Shown here: one piece after another, positions 15,741 to 24,589 of the stretch | How the letters are laid out: each line of letters begins with the position of its first letter | How positions within the stretch are numbered: the stretch's first letter is position 1 | Assembly (NCBI RefSeq): GCF_014962245.1 | Contig: NZ_CP063144.1 | Location: forward strand, 238,582-302,581 | Source of the DNA: Thermosphaera aggregans | GTDB taxonomy: Archaea; Thermoproteota; Thermoprotei_A; Sulfolobales; Desulfurococcaceae | DNA length: 64,000 nt | Direction: 5' to 3' | Notes under the pieces: generated by a model | Seen by the model: only the letters and a program-made list of their open reading frames with translations | Database searches by the model: none | What the model was told of the DNA's origin: nothing | Program-made: the position numbers and the translations under genes

Positions 15741-16223
15741 GCTTGTTAATGTTTTCAGAATATTTAATAGTTTCACGGTTAAATCCTGCAAGCCCGCGGG
15801 CTCACCACAGATCTTGAACATGCTTCTCGGAGTGTTTAAAGGGTTTGAAGGAGGAGGGGTTTTAGCGTTCAACACCCGGTAGCTCACGCCCCCATCCTCC
15901 CTGCAGTAAGCGTGGAGTAGCTGACCGCTCCTTGGCTCGACACACGCCCTCCCTCCCGGACAGGGGCATTGCTTCTTAACAAGTAGCCAATGCTCTATGC
16001 AGAGCGCTCTCCACGAGGTGGTTGAGAGGAGCTCCTCCAGCTCCCTTACTACTTCGCCAGGGTTTCCAGCGCCGTAGGCTTTCAACCCGCTTATCGTTGA
16101 GGGAGGGGTTAGGCGTGTTTTAAACCCTTTCCCCTTCAACGCTTTATCGGTTCTCGAAACCCAGCCTGGCTGCACATCGATGATTATGTTGATGAATAAT
16201 CTCGGGCTGCTCAACCAGCCCAC
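15732..16223 (-). CDS. Uncharacterised cysteine-containing protein
   Basis: A 163-residue protein with an alpha/beta N-terminus (FINIIIDVQPGWVSRTDKAL) and a central Cys cluster (KKQCPCPGGRAC). The size and INIIIDVQPGW opening recall small RNA-binding alpha/beta domains such as THUMP, but I cannot assign it. Its stop codon overlaps the C box of an sRNA immediately downstream. Codon use is like neighbours. Confidence 0.6.
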   Translation of the reverse strand: MGWLSSPRLFINIIIDVQPGWVSRTDKALKGKGFKTRLTPPSTISGLKAYGAGNPGEVVRELEELLSTTSWRALCIEHWLLVKKQCPCPGGRACVEPRSGQLLHAYCREDGGVSYRVLNAKTPPPSNPLNTPRSMFKICGEPAGLQDLTVKLLNILKTLTSIE

Positions 16224-16357
16224 CCTGTTTAAACTAGAGTACTGGCCCTGCTTTTATCCTGGATCACTGTGATCGTGGGTGAGAGCTCAGGCGGGGATAA
16301 CTTCTTCACCTTTCCGCACTAAGCTCCTCCTCATCGCTTCCCGAGCAGTGTGAGTGG

Positions 16358-16415
16358 TTGTTCAGAAACACGGACCGTCTTCACTCATCCGTCAAGTGGC
16401 GACTCATCATCCGGG
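16358..16415 (-). ncRNA. C/D-box sRNA guiding 23S rRNA 2'-O-methylation (candidate)
   Basis: Minus-strand C box AUGAUGA (16410-16404), D box CUGA (16365-16362), a D'-like UUGA (16393-16396 region) and a degenerate C' (GUGAAGA). The 12 nt before D read CGGUCCGUGUUU, complementary to AAACACGGACCG; 11-12 of these match the conserved LSU rRNA segment GAAACACGGACC as I recall it. The N+5 rule would place the methyl group on the A of CAC. A TATA-like TTAATATAATT lies about 25 bp upstream, shared with the divergent membrane gene. Confidence 0.6.
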
Positions 16416-16487
16416 ATCATTATTTATTAAGCTGGTTAATATAATTCTTAAAGAGCCAGCTTCGACCACAATCTACCGGTGTTTGAG

Positions 16488-17210
16488 ATGATGAGTCAGC
16501 CGCCTAGGAAAATCATGTGGGTTATTCAAGCATTATCCATGATCCTCTTCGCACTTGTTTCAGCAGTGGTTCCTCAATGGGCTTTCGCCTTCTTCCTGCT
16601 ATACTTCATAGTGTTCATGGCCGTGATGTTTAAGCTGACGAGCAAGGGTATGAAGCCCCCGCCGAAGAGCGAGCTGGGCTCCCCTGTTTTCAAGGAGTCG
16701 AACCCTGTTAACGCCATGATGTACGACAAGTATTTGAACGCTGAGCTGAAGAAGCAGATGACCATGATGATGCTGAACTTCATGCTACTGTTCTTCGTCT
16801 TCATACTTTGGAGCATCTACCAGGCTTACATAGGCCCCTTAATAGTCAGCATCATAGGCGAGTACACGGGGAATGAGGTGGTGCTGAGGTTCATATACTT
16901 CCTCGGCATGTACGCCTTCTTCTTTGGCGTCATGCAGGGGCTCAGGTTCCTGTTGTTCAGGGGGAGTGACATGCAGACCTTCCTCTTCGCCAGGATCGGC
17001 TTCGAGGTTTACAGGAGAGGAGTGATGATCGATAACAGGCAGTTCATCACCTTCAACGAGGACGTTTGCTTCGAGCCCAACCCTGACAGGAAGTTCGTGG
17101 AGCTGAGGAGCCGGAGCAATAAGAACATGAAGATCAGGCTGTACACTCTTGAAACAGGAAAGCTTGCCGACAAGCTGGGAGAGGCTGGTGTTAGTGAGTG
17201 CCAGGTATAG
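16488..17210 (+). CDS. DUF2208-like integral membrane protein
   Basis: About 240 residues with four predicted membrane helices: about 10-28 and 29-48 near the N-terminus, then LNFMLLFFVFILWSIYQAYI and FIYFLGMYAFFFGVMQGL. A cytosolic C-terminal domain follows (FEVYRRGVMIDNRQFITF). It resembles the crenarchaeal DUF2208 family with unknown role. ATG 16488 has GGTG 6 nt upstream. It overlaps the next, zinc-finger gene, which suggests coupling. Confidence 0.72.
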   Translation: MMSQPPRKIMWVIQALSMILFALVSAVVPQWAFAFFLLYFIVFMAVMFKLTSKGMKPPPKSELGSPVFKESNPVNAMMYDKYLNAELKKQMTMMMLNFMLLFFVFILWSIYQAYIGPLIVSIIGEYTGNEVVLRFIYFLGMYAFFFGVMQGLRFLLFRGSDMQTFLFARIGFEVYRRGVMIDNRQFITFNEDVCFEPNPDRKFVELRSRSNKNMKIRLYTLETGKLADKLGEAGVSECQV

Positions 17211-17433
17211 GTGCGTGGTCTGCGGAAGGGTTTTCCCGAAGGGCCAGGGGATTGTTTTAAGCTACGGGGATTTAACGCTGAGCTTCCACAGCTCCCGGTG
17301 TGCTTCACGCTTCTTTAAAAGCCTGGTTGAAAGAGTGCCGCAGGAAGAGTTGAAGGGGTATGTTAAGAAGATAATGGAGGAGTATGAGGAAGCTCTCTCG
17401 CAGCGGGAGAGGGCTAGGGCTAAGAAAATATAG
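17188..17433 (+). CDS. Small zinc-finger protein, TRASH/L24e-like
   Basis: About 81 residues with CVVCGRVFPKGQGIV and FHSSRCASRFF, a Cx2C...H/Cx3C arrangement like the treble-clef fold of ribosomal protein L24e and TRASH metal-binding domains. A charged C-terminal helix follows (EEYEEALSQRERARAKK). GTG 17188 or 17194 are plausible starts; the longer frame to TTG 17149 would overlap DUF2208 more. It sits in a tight series with the membrane gene upstream and the hydrolase gene downstream. Confidence 0.65.
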   Translation: MLVSARYRCVVCGRVFPKGQGIVLSYGDLTLSFHSSRCASRFFKSLVERVPQEELKGYVKKIMEEYEEALSQRERARAKKI

Positions 17434-17454
17434 TGTGCCTGGAAGGGTTGCCCC

Positions 17455-18432
17455 GTGGATTTCAAAAGCTTTAAGGCTAAAGCGAAAGGGTTCCTCAGGA
17501 CGAGGAAGGGTAAGATAATAGTGTCAGCACTGCTCGTGCTGCTCATCCTAGCGTTAATCCCTGTCCCCGAGGTGGGCATGCCGGTTGAGGAGATAGGCTT
17601 CGAGAACAGCAGGTTCGTGGAGATAGACGGCTTCAAAATACACTACTTGGACGAGGGGTCGGGTGACAGGGTTTTCATACTCCTCCACGGCTTCGGAGCG
17701 AGCGTTTTCTCCTGGAGATACATCATCAGCAACCTCTCATCCATGGGCAGGGTCATAGCTTTCGACAGGCCTGGCTTCGGCCTCACGGAGAGGGTTGAGC
17801 CCGGCAGGACTCCTTACAACCCTTACACTAGCGAAGGAGTTGTCGAGCTAACCTACAGGCTTCTCTCAAGGCTTAACGTTTCCAGGGCGGTTTTCATCGG
17901 CCACTCAGCCGGGGGCGGGCTGGCGCTCCTCTTCGCGCTGAAGCATCCCGAAATGGTTGAGTCGATAGTGCTGATAGCCCCGGCTTGGAAGCCCAGGGTC
18001 AGGGCGTGGTATGAGAGCATAGTTTTCTACCTCCCGTTCGCGGACAAGTACGGCCCCGTGGTTGTGAGAGGGTTTGTCGGACAGCTCGAGCAGGTTCTCT
18101 ACAAGGCATGGTATAATAAGACGCTTCTAACGAGCGACGTGGTGGAGGGTTACAAGCATCCTTTGAAAGCAAGGAACTGGGATAAGGGGCTTTACTGGGT
18201 TTTAAAGCACAGCGACTTCCCCGATATCACTGGGGACCTCCCCAGGCTTGGCAAGAAGGTGTTGATAGTGCACGGTGACAAGGATGAGATAGTCCCCTTG
18301 GAGTCGAGCATTGAGCTGTCAGCCCTCCTCAACTCCACGCTGATAGTTATGGAGAATGTTGGGCACCTCCCCCATGAGGAATCCCCTGCAAGGTTCCTGG
18401 AGGCTGTCCAGCCGTTCATCTCGCACGGGTAG
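17455..18432 (+). CDS. Alpha/beta hydrolase with N-terminal membrane anchor
   Basis: A 325-residue protein. A basic N-terminus and one hydrophobic helix (IIVSALLVLLILALIPV, about 21-37) suggest membrane anchoring with the enzyme outside. The hydrolase core has the oxyanion HGFGAS, the nucleophile elbow GHSAGG (Ser near 147), the acid in HGDKDEIVP, and the histidine in VGHLPHEE. Likely an esterase or lipase; substrate unknown. GTG start at 17455, 21 bp after the zinc-finger gene. Confidence 0.88.
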   Translation: MDFKSFKAKAKGFLRTRKGKIIVSALLVLLILALIPVPEVGMPVEEIGFENSRFVEIDGFKIHYLDEGSGDRVFILLHGFGASVFSWRYIISNLSSMGRVIAFDRPGFGLTERVEPGRTPYNPYTSEGVVELTYRLLSRLNVSRAVFIGHSAGGGLALLFALKHPEMVESIVLIAPAWKPRVRAWYESIVFYLPFADKYGPVVVRGFVGQLEQVLYKAWYNKTLLTSDVVEGYKHPLKARNWDKGLYWVLKHSDFPDITGDLPRLGKKVLIVHGDKDEIVPLESSIELSALLNSTLIVMENVGHLPHEESPARFLEAVQPFISHG

Positions 18433-18458
18433 CGGGCTGTTAGGCGTCCTAACGCCAG

Positions 18459-18493
18459 GTATAATAGGGTAGTGGGTTATCACTGATCTACCA
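18459..18493 (+). promoter_or_regulatory. feoAB promoter with overlapping dyad
   Basis: A TATA element GGTATAATAG (18459-18468) is followed by an imperfect dyad GGTAGTG...CACT...CTACC (about 18468-18493) covering the expected transcription start. A dyad there would block initiation, as metal-dependent repressors do. The assignment to an iron regulator is inference from the feo genes downstream. Confidence 0.35.
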
Positions 18494-18516
18494 GGAGTAA
18501 TTAGGTGGCCCTAACA

Positions 18517-18774
18517 ATGTCCAGCGACTCCTTAACTCTCGACGCTGTGGAGGAGGGAAGGGTTGTCAAGGTCCTGGGCTACGAGGGGAGGGGTGGGTGG
18601 GTTTACAGAATGTATCAGATGGGGCTGGTCCCAGGCTCCATAATCGAGGTCCTCGTCAACAACTGGAGGGGCCCGGTGATCGTGAGGGTTATGGGTGTTG
18701 AAGTAGCTGTTGGAAGAGGCTTAGCGAGGAGGATAAGGGTTCAAGTAGTGGGGGAGGGTGCTGGGTGGAGGTAA
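18517..18774 (+). CDS. feoA: FeoA, ferrous iron transport SH3-like protein
   Basis: An 85-residue SH3-fold protein: LDAVEEGRVVKVLG, MGLVPGSIIEVL and GRGLARRIRV match FeoA, a cytosolic partner of the FeoB channel. ATG 18517 (GGTG 9 nt upstream) or GTG 18505 may be used. It overlaps feoB by 10 nt, so the two are translationally coupled. Confidence 0.9.
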   Translation: MSSDSLTLDAVEEGRVVKVLGYEGRGGWVYRMYQMGLVPGSIIEVLVNNWRGPVIVRVMGVEVAVGRGLARRIRVQVVGEGAGWR

Positions 18775-20834
18775 GGGTTGCTCTTCTCGGACAGCCAAAC
18801 GTTGGCAAGTCATCACTCTTCAAGGCTCTCACCGGCGGGGATGTTAGGATTGCTAACTGGCCTGGTACAACTGTTGAGAGGGCTGAGGGCGTTGTCGAGT
18901 ACAAGGGGAGGAGGATCCGGCTTATAGACCTGCCCGGGATATACGGGTTCTCGGCGACAACGCTCGAGGAGAAGCTGTCCAGGGAGTATATTCTCAGCGG
19001 TGACCCCCACGCGGTGGTGGTGCTGGTTGACGCAACCCTCCCCGAGAGAACCCTCTACCTTGCGGTAGAAGCCCTGGAGCTCACGGGCAACGTTATAGTG
19101 GCCTTCACGAAAACAGACCTCGCCCACTCATACGGTATACACATAAACTACGATCTAATACAGAGCAGGCTGAAAGCCCCCGTGGTTGCAACATCAATAA
19201 TTGATGATAGAGGGTTTAAAGCCCTCTTAGACAGGGTTCTCGAAACGGCTTCGAAACCCCCGGGTAAGCCGCTGCTCATCCTGGACTACGGCGAGCTCGA
19301 GCCCTTCGTTGACTCGGTTCAGAGGATAATACTCGAGCACAGGGTGCTCACCAACTACCCGTCGAGGTGGCTCGCGGTCAAGCTCCTGGAGGGGGATGTT
19401 GATCTCGAGGAGAAACTGCTGAGGAAGGCTGGAGAGGAGGTTTTAAACAAGGTTAGAGCTGTCAGGAGCGAGGCACAGCGGATTGTGGGCAGGGATTTAG
19501 CAGCCTTCACCGCCTCCAAGCGCTTCCAGTTCATCCTGGAAGTGCTGGGCGCCGGTATTGTTAAGAAAAGGGTTGCAGGGGCAGGGTTCAAGTACAGGTT
19601 CTTCTACAACCCTGTGCTCGGCCCTTTGGCAAGCATTCTCATCATAACCCTGATGTTCCTTGCAGTGTTCACGATTAACACGGGCTTCCCGCTCACCACC
19701 CTGCTCAGCATTCTCGGGCAGGAGGGGTTGGCTGAGGCTGTTGAAAAACACAGTGTCTCAGGGCTGATGGAGGAGTATTTGGGGAGGGTTCAGGAATGGG
19801 TTGCGGAAGCGGTTGGAAACCCGTTCGCAGCCTCCCTGATAGCTGAGGGAGTGATCGGGGGTGTCGGGGCTGTTTTAACCTTCATCCCATTGATACTTGT
19901 AGTCAGCTTGATCCTTGCCGCGCTCGAGGACAGCGGCGTGTTGCCTAGGATGGCTATTGGCGCGCACTATTTAACCTCGAAGATCGGGTTGTCAGGGGCG
20001 TCGATATTCCCTCTAACCCTCTCGCTAGGTTGCAACGTGCCGGCAATCCTTGCCACGAGGGCTAGCATCAGCCTGAGGGAGAGGCTGAGGCTCACCGTAA
20101 CACTGCCCTTCATCCCCTGCCAGGCTAGGCTGATAGTTATCCTCGCCCTCTCCACCGCCTTGTCAACGTTTTCAAGCAGCCTCCTCGTGATAGCAGGGTA
20201 CTTGGCAGCATTCCTAGCGTTCATCACTGTTAACTATGCTTTATACAGGGTTCAGGACAAGCCTAGGAAGAGGAGCCCTGAGCTCCTCCTCGAGGTCCCC
20301 CCTGTGCACAAGCCTGTCCCCAGGGTTTTATGGTGGATGGTTTGGAGCGATCTGAAACACTTCCTTAAGAGGGCTGGGCTGGTAATACTGACAGCCAGTG
20401 TCGCGGTGTGGCTTCTAACCCATGTCTCCCCCTCCCTGGAGCTTACGCTAGACCCTTCGGAGAGCGTTGCAGCGGAAGCATCGAGGGTTTTAACCCCACT
20501 GCTCCAGCCCTTAGGGATCTCCGGTCCCGGTGCCTGGATGGTTTTCTTCGCACTGCTCACAGGGTTTTTCGCCAAGGAGCTGTTCATATCCTCGCTCCTG
20601 GTTGTCTCAGGGTCTTCAACGGTGAGGCAGGCTGCAGTCCTGATAGGGTTGACGGATGCCGAGCTCATCCCTCTGGCGGTTTTCACAATCCTCTACGTCC
20701 CCTGCCTAGCCACTCTCTCAGCAATATACTCTGAGACAAGGAGCGCTAGGCATGTAGCGTTGACAGTGGTTTTAATGATGGCTGTTGCCTACGCAGGGTC
20801 TGTTCTAACCAGGCTCCTGGTCACGCTCGGGTAG
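18765..20834 (+). CDS. feoB: FeoB, ferrous iron transporter GTPase
   Basis: Fe(II) uptake across the membrane. 689 residues. The N-terminal G domain has G1 GQPNVGKSS (7-15), switch NWPGTTVE, G3 DLPGIYG, G4 TKTD and G5-like ATSI. Then a GDI-like helical domain and a transmembrane part with two Gate repeats, including GVGAVLTFIPLILVVS, SLGCNVPAILATR and LTGFFAKELFISSL. Length and order are normal. Forms an operon with feoA under a promoter with a candidate operator. Confidence 0.96.
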   Translation: MEVRVALLGQPNVGKSSLFKALTGGDVRIANWPGTTVERAEGVVEYKGRRIRLIDLPGIYGFSATTLEEKLSREYILSGDPHAVVVLVDATLPERTLYLAVEALELTGNVIVAFTKTDLAHSYGIHINYDLIQSRLKAPVVATSIIDDRGFKALLDRVLETASKPPGKPLLILDYGELEPFVDSVQRIILEHRVLTNYPSRWLAVKLLEGDVDLEEKLLRKAGEEVLNKVRAVRSEAQRIVGRDLAAFTASKRFQFILEVLGAGIVKKRVAGAGFKYRFFYNPVLGPLASILIITLMFLAVFTINTGFPLTTLLSILGQEGLAEAVEKHSVSGLMEEYLGRVQEWVAEAVGNPFAASLIAEGVIGGVGAVLTFIPLILVVSLILAALEDSGVLPRMAIGAHYLTSKIGLSGASIFPLTLSLGCNVPAILATRASISLRERLRLTVTLPFIPCQARLIVILALSTALSTFSSSLLVIAGYLAAFLAFITVNYALYRVQDKPRKRSPELLLEVPPVHKPVPRVLWWMVWSDLKHFLKRAGLVILTASVAVWLLTHVSPSLELTLDPSESVAAEASRVLTPLLQPLGISGPGAWMVFFALLTGFFAKELFISSLLVVSGSSTVRQAAVLIGLTDAELIPLAVFTILYVPCLATLSAIYSETRSARHVALTVVLMMAVAYAGSVLTRLLVTLG

Positions 20835-20848
20835 CCGGGTTTCACAAG

Positions 20849-21805
20849 CTACTTCAAGCCTAGCTCAGCCACCAGTGCCCTAGCCGTTTCCTCAACAGCC
20901 TCCCTGCTGGAGAGCCTGGGGGCCCAGCCCAGCTTCTTAATCTTCTCAATACTGAGGAGCATTAGCTTCACGTCCCCTGGCCACCCTCTCCCATCCTTAA
21001 CGGTTGCGACAAACCTGTAGGAGGGTTTAACACCCATTGCTTTTGAAACAATATCAGCTATCTCGGTAACAGTCACCCAGTCCTCGTTCCCCACGTTGAA
21101 GCAGTCGTAGGTGCTCGGAGAGTTCTCCGCGGCTGTGACGGTTGCTTCAACAGCATCTCTCACGTGAAGGTAGCTCTTCCTCTGGGAGCCGTCGCCCAGT
21201 ATTTCAAGCTCCCGCGAGTTCCTCGAGAGCTTCATGATAAAGTCGTATATTACCCCGTGCCTCAGCCTGGGCCCCACGATGTTAGCGTAGCGTAGTGAAA
21301 CCCCCTTGAAACCGTAGAGGTGTGAATAGGATGATAACAGGGCTTCGCAACCAGCCTTGCTGGCACCGTAGACGCTTATAGGCTTAACCTCGTGCGTCTC
21401 AGGGGTTGGAAGCACGCTTGCATCCCCATACACCGTGCTGGAGCTTGCGAAAACGAACAGCTTGACGCTCCCCTTCCTCCTGCAGGCTTCGAGCAGGTTG
21501 AAGGTGGCGAGCAGGTTCTCGTTAAAGTGCACAATGGGCTCGGTAACGCTCAGCCTTACCTCAGGGTTTGCCGCTAGGTGGAAAACCGTGTCAACATCTT
21601 CAACAGCTTTCAAAGCCGTCTCAGGGTTTTTCAAATCCCCTTCAACAAACTCGAAGAGCTTGCTCCCGAAGTGATGTGAGACATGCTCAAGCCTCCCGCT
21701 GCTCAAATTGTCGACAACTCTAACGTAAACCCCCTTGCTGAGCAGGTAGTCTACGAGGTGGCTCCCTATGAAGCCGGCTCCACCGGTAACCAGCACCCTG
21801 TTCAT
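20849..21805 (-). CDS. NAD-dependent sugar epimerase (UDP-glucose 4-epimerase-like)
   Basis: A 318-residue extended short-chain dehydrogenase. NAD-binding GGAGFIGSHLVDYLL at 8-22, VFHLAANPEV, the catalytic FASSSTVYG serine, and the YGASKAG Tyr-x3-Lys pair. It interconverts nucleotide sugars; UDP-glucose/galactose is most likely. It probably supplies sugars for glycan or N-glycosylation. Monocistronic, convergent with feoB. Confidence 0.9.
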   Translation of the reverse strand: MNRVLVTGGAGFIGSHLVDYLLSKGVYVRVVDNLSSGRLEHVSHHFGSKLFEFVEGDLKNPETALKAVEDVDTVFHLAANPEVRLSVTEPIVHFNENLLATFNLLEACRRKGSVKLFVFASSSTVYGDASVLPTPETHEVKPISVYGASKAGCEALLSSYSHLYGFKGVSLRYANIVGPRLRHGVIYDFIMKLSRNSRELEILGDGSQRKSYLHVRDAVEATVTAAENSPSTYDCFNVGNEDWVTVTEIADIVSKAMGVKPSYRFVATVKDGRGWPGDVKLMLLSIEKIKKLGWAPRLSSREAVEETARALVAELGLK

Positions 21806-21878
21806 TCAAACCCCCTTACAGTACTATTTCCTGAATTATTAATTAAAGCAGTTAGCCAACTTCACCTTCCTCACCGGG

Positions 21879-22067
21879 TTAGCAGTGTCCGGCGCCACAA
21901 GGATCACAGGTCATTTTGAGAAAATAGTCTTCTCCAGCGAGCTCATCGTCGACCTCTTCATCGTGGAGCGGGGTGACCAGCATGATCACCGCTATGGCAG
22001 ATGTCAAGGCAACCGCCATGATAACGACTGCTAACACTATAGTAGCCCAGCTCACGGCTGTACCCAT
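21879..22067 (-). CDS. Small single-pass membrane protein with C-terminal Cys motif
   Basis: 62 residues: a hydrophobic helix (about 6-31), an acidic linker (HDEEVDDELAGED) and a terminal CDPCGAGHC. The Cx2Cx4C ending could bind metal or form disulfides. A TATA-like AGTTTTAAC at 22091-22099 puts transcription near the ATG, consistent with a leaderless gene. Family not recognised. Confidence 0.6.
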   Translation of the reverse strand: MGTAVSWATIVLAVVIMAVALTSAIAVIMLVTPLHDEEVDDELAGEDYFLKMTCDPCGAGHC

Positions 22068-22112
22068 CGGGAAGAAGTAAGGAGTAGAGGTGTTAAAACT
22101 TTTCAGAGGAGC

Positions 22113-22601
22113 CTACGGCAGGGTAACCATTTTCGGATACTCCTTACCACTAGCGGTGTGCAACTTGATCTCAACTTGCTGCCCAGAGTTAAACTGACCT
22201 TGCTGTAGAGTTATGGTTATTATGGTATTCTTACCAGCTTCCAGTGAGATAGGTAGATTTACACCGGTGTAAGGTACACCGTTCACAAATATCGTGTCTA
22301 TTATTGCCGTTGATGTGCCCTTATTTTCAACTTTTAACTCAATCCTCCATCCACCTTGCACTACAGTAGCATAGGCATAGGTTATTTGAAGGTTTTCCGA
22401 ACAACTATCTACGGGTATATAGACGGTCGTAGTGGTAGAGAGAGTGGTGGTCATCCATATCGTCACGGGCGTGTAGACGGTTGCCGTGTTGGTCACTGTT
22501 TCGGTTACAGTGGTCTTGGTCGCGATAGAGAACAATGATGCTGTGGCAACGCTCGCGATGACTGCGACGGCTATGATGATCAATAAATCCCTGCTCTGCA
22601 T
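22113..22601 (-). CDS. Secreted or membrane-anchored Thr-rich surface protein
   Basis: 162 residues: an N-terminal signal anchor (LLIIIAVAVIASVATASLFS, about 6-25), a Thr/Val-rich stalk with repeated TTT/TVT (about 27-62), then a beta-rich domain (ELKVENKGTSTAIIDTIFV, EAGKNTIITITL) like archaeal surface or pilus-associated beta-sandwich domains. It lacks the KG/A-type class III signal of archaellins. Exported function inferred; partner unknown. Confidence 0.65.
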   Translation of the reverse strand: MQSRDLLIIIAVAVIASVATASLFSIATKTTVTETVTNTATVYTPVTIWMTTTLSTTTTVYIPVDSCSENLQITYAYATVVQGGWRIELKVENKGTSTAIIDTIFVNGVPYTGVNLPISLEAGKNTIITITLQQGQFNSGQQVEIKLHTASGKEYPKMVTLP

Positions 22602-23119
22602 AAATCATGCACCCGAGGATTACCTAAGAAGGGAGGGATTTAAAAGGTCCACCATTCAACGGTTTTTACGGAGAGCTGGGAAGCGGAGGGAATGGCTGAG
22701 GAGCGGAATGCGCCGCCCGCTGTGAAGGCTTCGACGATAATCCTCTCCTAGGCTTGAAGCCGGACGGGAGTGTGAACACGTACACGTGGCCGCTCAGAGG
22801 CGGGAGGACGATCCAGGGATGCCGATGTCAAGGCGGCTCGCGCACACCTTGTAGACTACTATGTGACATCATCCTACTCCCAATTTACAACTCTCACATT
22901 CATAGCGTCTTGCGGGCTTCCTAGGATGTCTTCACATGTTTCGCGTCGTGTTTGTGTTTGAATGTAGTTACGTATCTGCAGAGCCGCCGCTGACACAACA
23001 TCGAACGCTACTTTTGTCGTAGCGAGGACGAGTATTGCACGACTCTTAATAATTTAAACAGGTTAAACAATCGTGATCCCTAGGGCTTCAGTGCTCACTG
23101 GTGCTGGGAGTGGAGGGCA
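22602..23119. other. Intergenic region, no supported gene
   Basis: About 520 bp without a convincing coding frame. The left part (22700-22860) has short protein-like stretches in different frames interrupted by stops, which may be remains of a decayed gene, but I cannot name it. An AT-rich promoter-like AATAATTTAAACAGG at 23047-23061 precedes the next gene. Confidence 0.4.
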
Positions 23120-24400
23120 GTGTATTTTCTATCATGGGTTAAGGAGCCTGCCGCCCCGGTTTTAAGCAGGAGGGGAGGGTGGAGGATAAAGGGTGATGTA
23201 TGGCTTGCGGGGGCGTGGGAGAGGAGGCTTGTCAGTTCGCTTGTGAGGAAGTATTTCAACCTGGACCCTGGCTTCGAGAATGATTTAGTGGTTTTTCACA
23301 GGGTTCCCTCGTGGAGCGGTGAGGTAGACTATGCTTTCGGATTCCACGCCCATGCTTTAAGACTGGGCGTTGCCTACTACAGCGTGAAGGAGGGCTGGAG
23401 CCTCTCTCCCACAGGGGCTTTGGCAAGCCTGCTGGAATCACAGGGGGCTCAAGCCTGCGATGTAGGGTTTGCCGGGCATTTAAAGGGGAAGCGGGTCGAG
23501 CTCCCTGAGGAGTGCGCGGCTTCTTCAAACATGGTTTTACTGAGGATGGGAGGGTATGTAGGGGTTGCTAGAAGGACTGGGGGTGGCGGGAGGTTTAAGG
23601 TGAAGGATGCGGCTCCTCGGGGCTTCAGGAAGCTTGCGCAGGGCGGGGCCGAGGATGTTGTCAGGGCTAACCAGCAGGTTTTAAGGGAGAGCGTCAGGGA
23701 AGCAAAGGGCTTTATCATGAAAGCCTACCGGAGTATTCAGGGCTCGGGAAAGGCTGCTGTCTCCTTCAGCGGAGGGGCTGATTCAACAGCAACACTATCC
23801 CTCGCGGCAGAGGCGCTGGGGCCGGGGAAGGTGGTGGCTGTTTACAGCGACACCGGCCTGGAGTTTCCCGAGAGCCTCCGCTATGCTGAGCAGGTGGCTT
23901 CAAGGCTTGGCGTGGAGCTGGTTGTGCTGGAGCCTAGTGCTAGAGTGGTTGACCTGGTGGGGGAGAAGGGGTTGATGAGCGTGGATGACAGGTGGTGTAC
24001 GAGGATTTTGAAGCTTGAACCCTTGAGAAAATTCTACAGCAACAGTGGCTTGAAGCTCTACTTCGACGGGGCGAGGGATTACGAGAGCTTCGGCCGTGCT
24101 AAAACACCCCGGCTGGGATATAATCCTTTAATCCCAGGGGTTACGAGAGCCCTTCCCATTAAGAAGTGGCCGAGGCTCCTTGTCCAAGCATACCTGTACT
24201 CTGTGAAAACCCCTCTCAACCCGCTCTACGATCAAGGCTTCACAAGGATCGGGTGTGTGGCATGCCCTGCAATGCACCTTTACGAGCTCCACCTATCCTT
24301 CTCGAAACACCGTGGGATTCATGAAGAGCTTGCCAAGGCAGCTGGCGTGAGCATGGGGGATTACTTGAGAATGCGGTGGAGTACCCGGGAACCGGGTTGA
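23120..24400 (+). CDS. PAPS reductase-like (adenine nucleotide alpha hydrolase) protein with N-terminal extension
   Basis: 426 residues. Residues from about 210 form a PP-loop ATP pyrophosphatase related to PAPS reductases: SFSGGADSTATLSL, VYSDTGLEFPES, RWCTRILKLEPL and a C-terminal IGCVACPAMHLYEL. The N-terminal 200 residues include CxxxxFAGHLKGKRVELP and MGGYVGVA, possibly the PUA-like domain known in archaeal members. These archaeal proteins may thiolate RNA or reduce sulfate; the substrate is unproven. GTG start at 23120 after a GGAG box. Confidence 0.82.
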   Translation: MYFLSWVKEPAAPVLSRRGGWRIKGDVWLAGAWERRLVSSLVRKYFNLDPGFENDLVVFHRVPSWSGEVDYAFGFHAHALRLGVAYYSVKEGWSLSPTGALASLLESQGAQACDVGFAGHLKGKRVELPEECAASSNMVLLRMGGYVGVARRTGGGGRFKVKDAAPRGFRKLAQGGAEDVVRANQQVLRESVREAKGFIMKAYRSIQGSGKAAVSFSGGADSTATLSLAAEALGPGKVVAVYSDTGLEFPESLRYAEQVASRLGVELVVLEPSARVVDLVGEKGLMSVDDRWCTRILKLEPLRKFYSNSGLKLYFDGARDYESFGRAKTPRLGYNPLIPGVTRALPIKKWPRLLVQAYLYSVKTPLNPLYDQGFTRIGCVACPAMHLYELHLSFSKHRGIHEELAKAAGVSMGDYLRMRWSTREPG

Positions 24401-24589
24401 AAGCAACCAGGGTAGGCATGGAGGGTGGTAGGGGATTAATGGATTCTGAAGCAGGCAGTGCTGGCAGAGGCTTTAACTGATTCGCCGGCTTGCCGATTCC
24501 CTGCTTTATGCTTCAGCGTCGCCGGCTGGGCGAATTCTGGGTGAGGGTTTTAAATAACGTTGGGGAGAGATCCCCGTGGTGAAGCCTGT
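24401..24589. repeat. Intergenic region with nested inverted repeats
   Basis: CTGAAGCAGG (about 24447-24456) has counterparts CCTGCTT and GCTTCAG near 24499-24516, and ATTCGCC near 24480 has a counterpart GGCGAAT near 24530. These could fold into a branched hairpin before the archaellin promoter. No coding frame seen. Meaning unknown. Confidence 0.35.
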
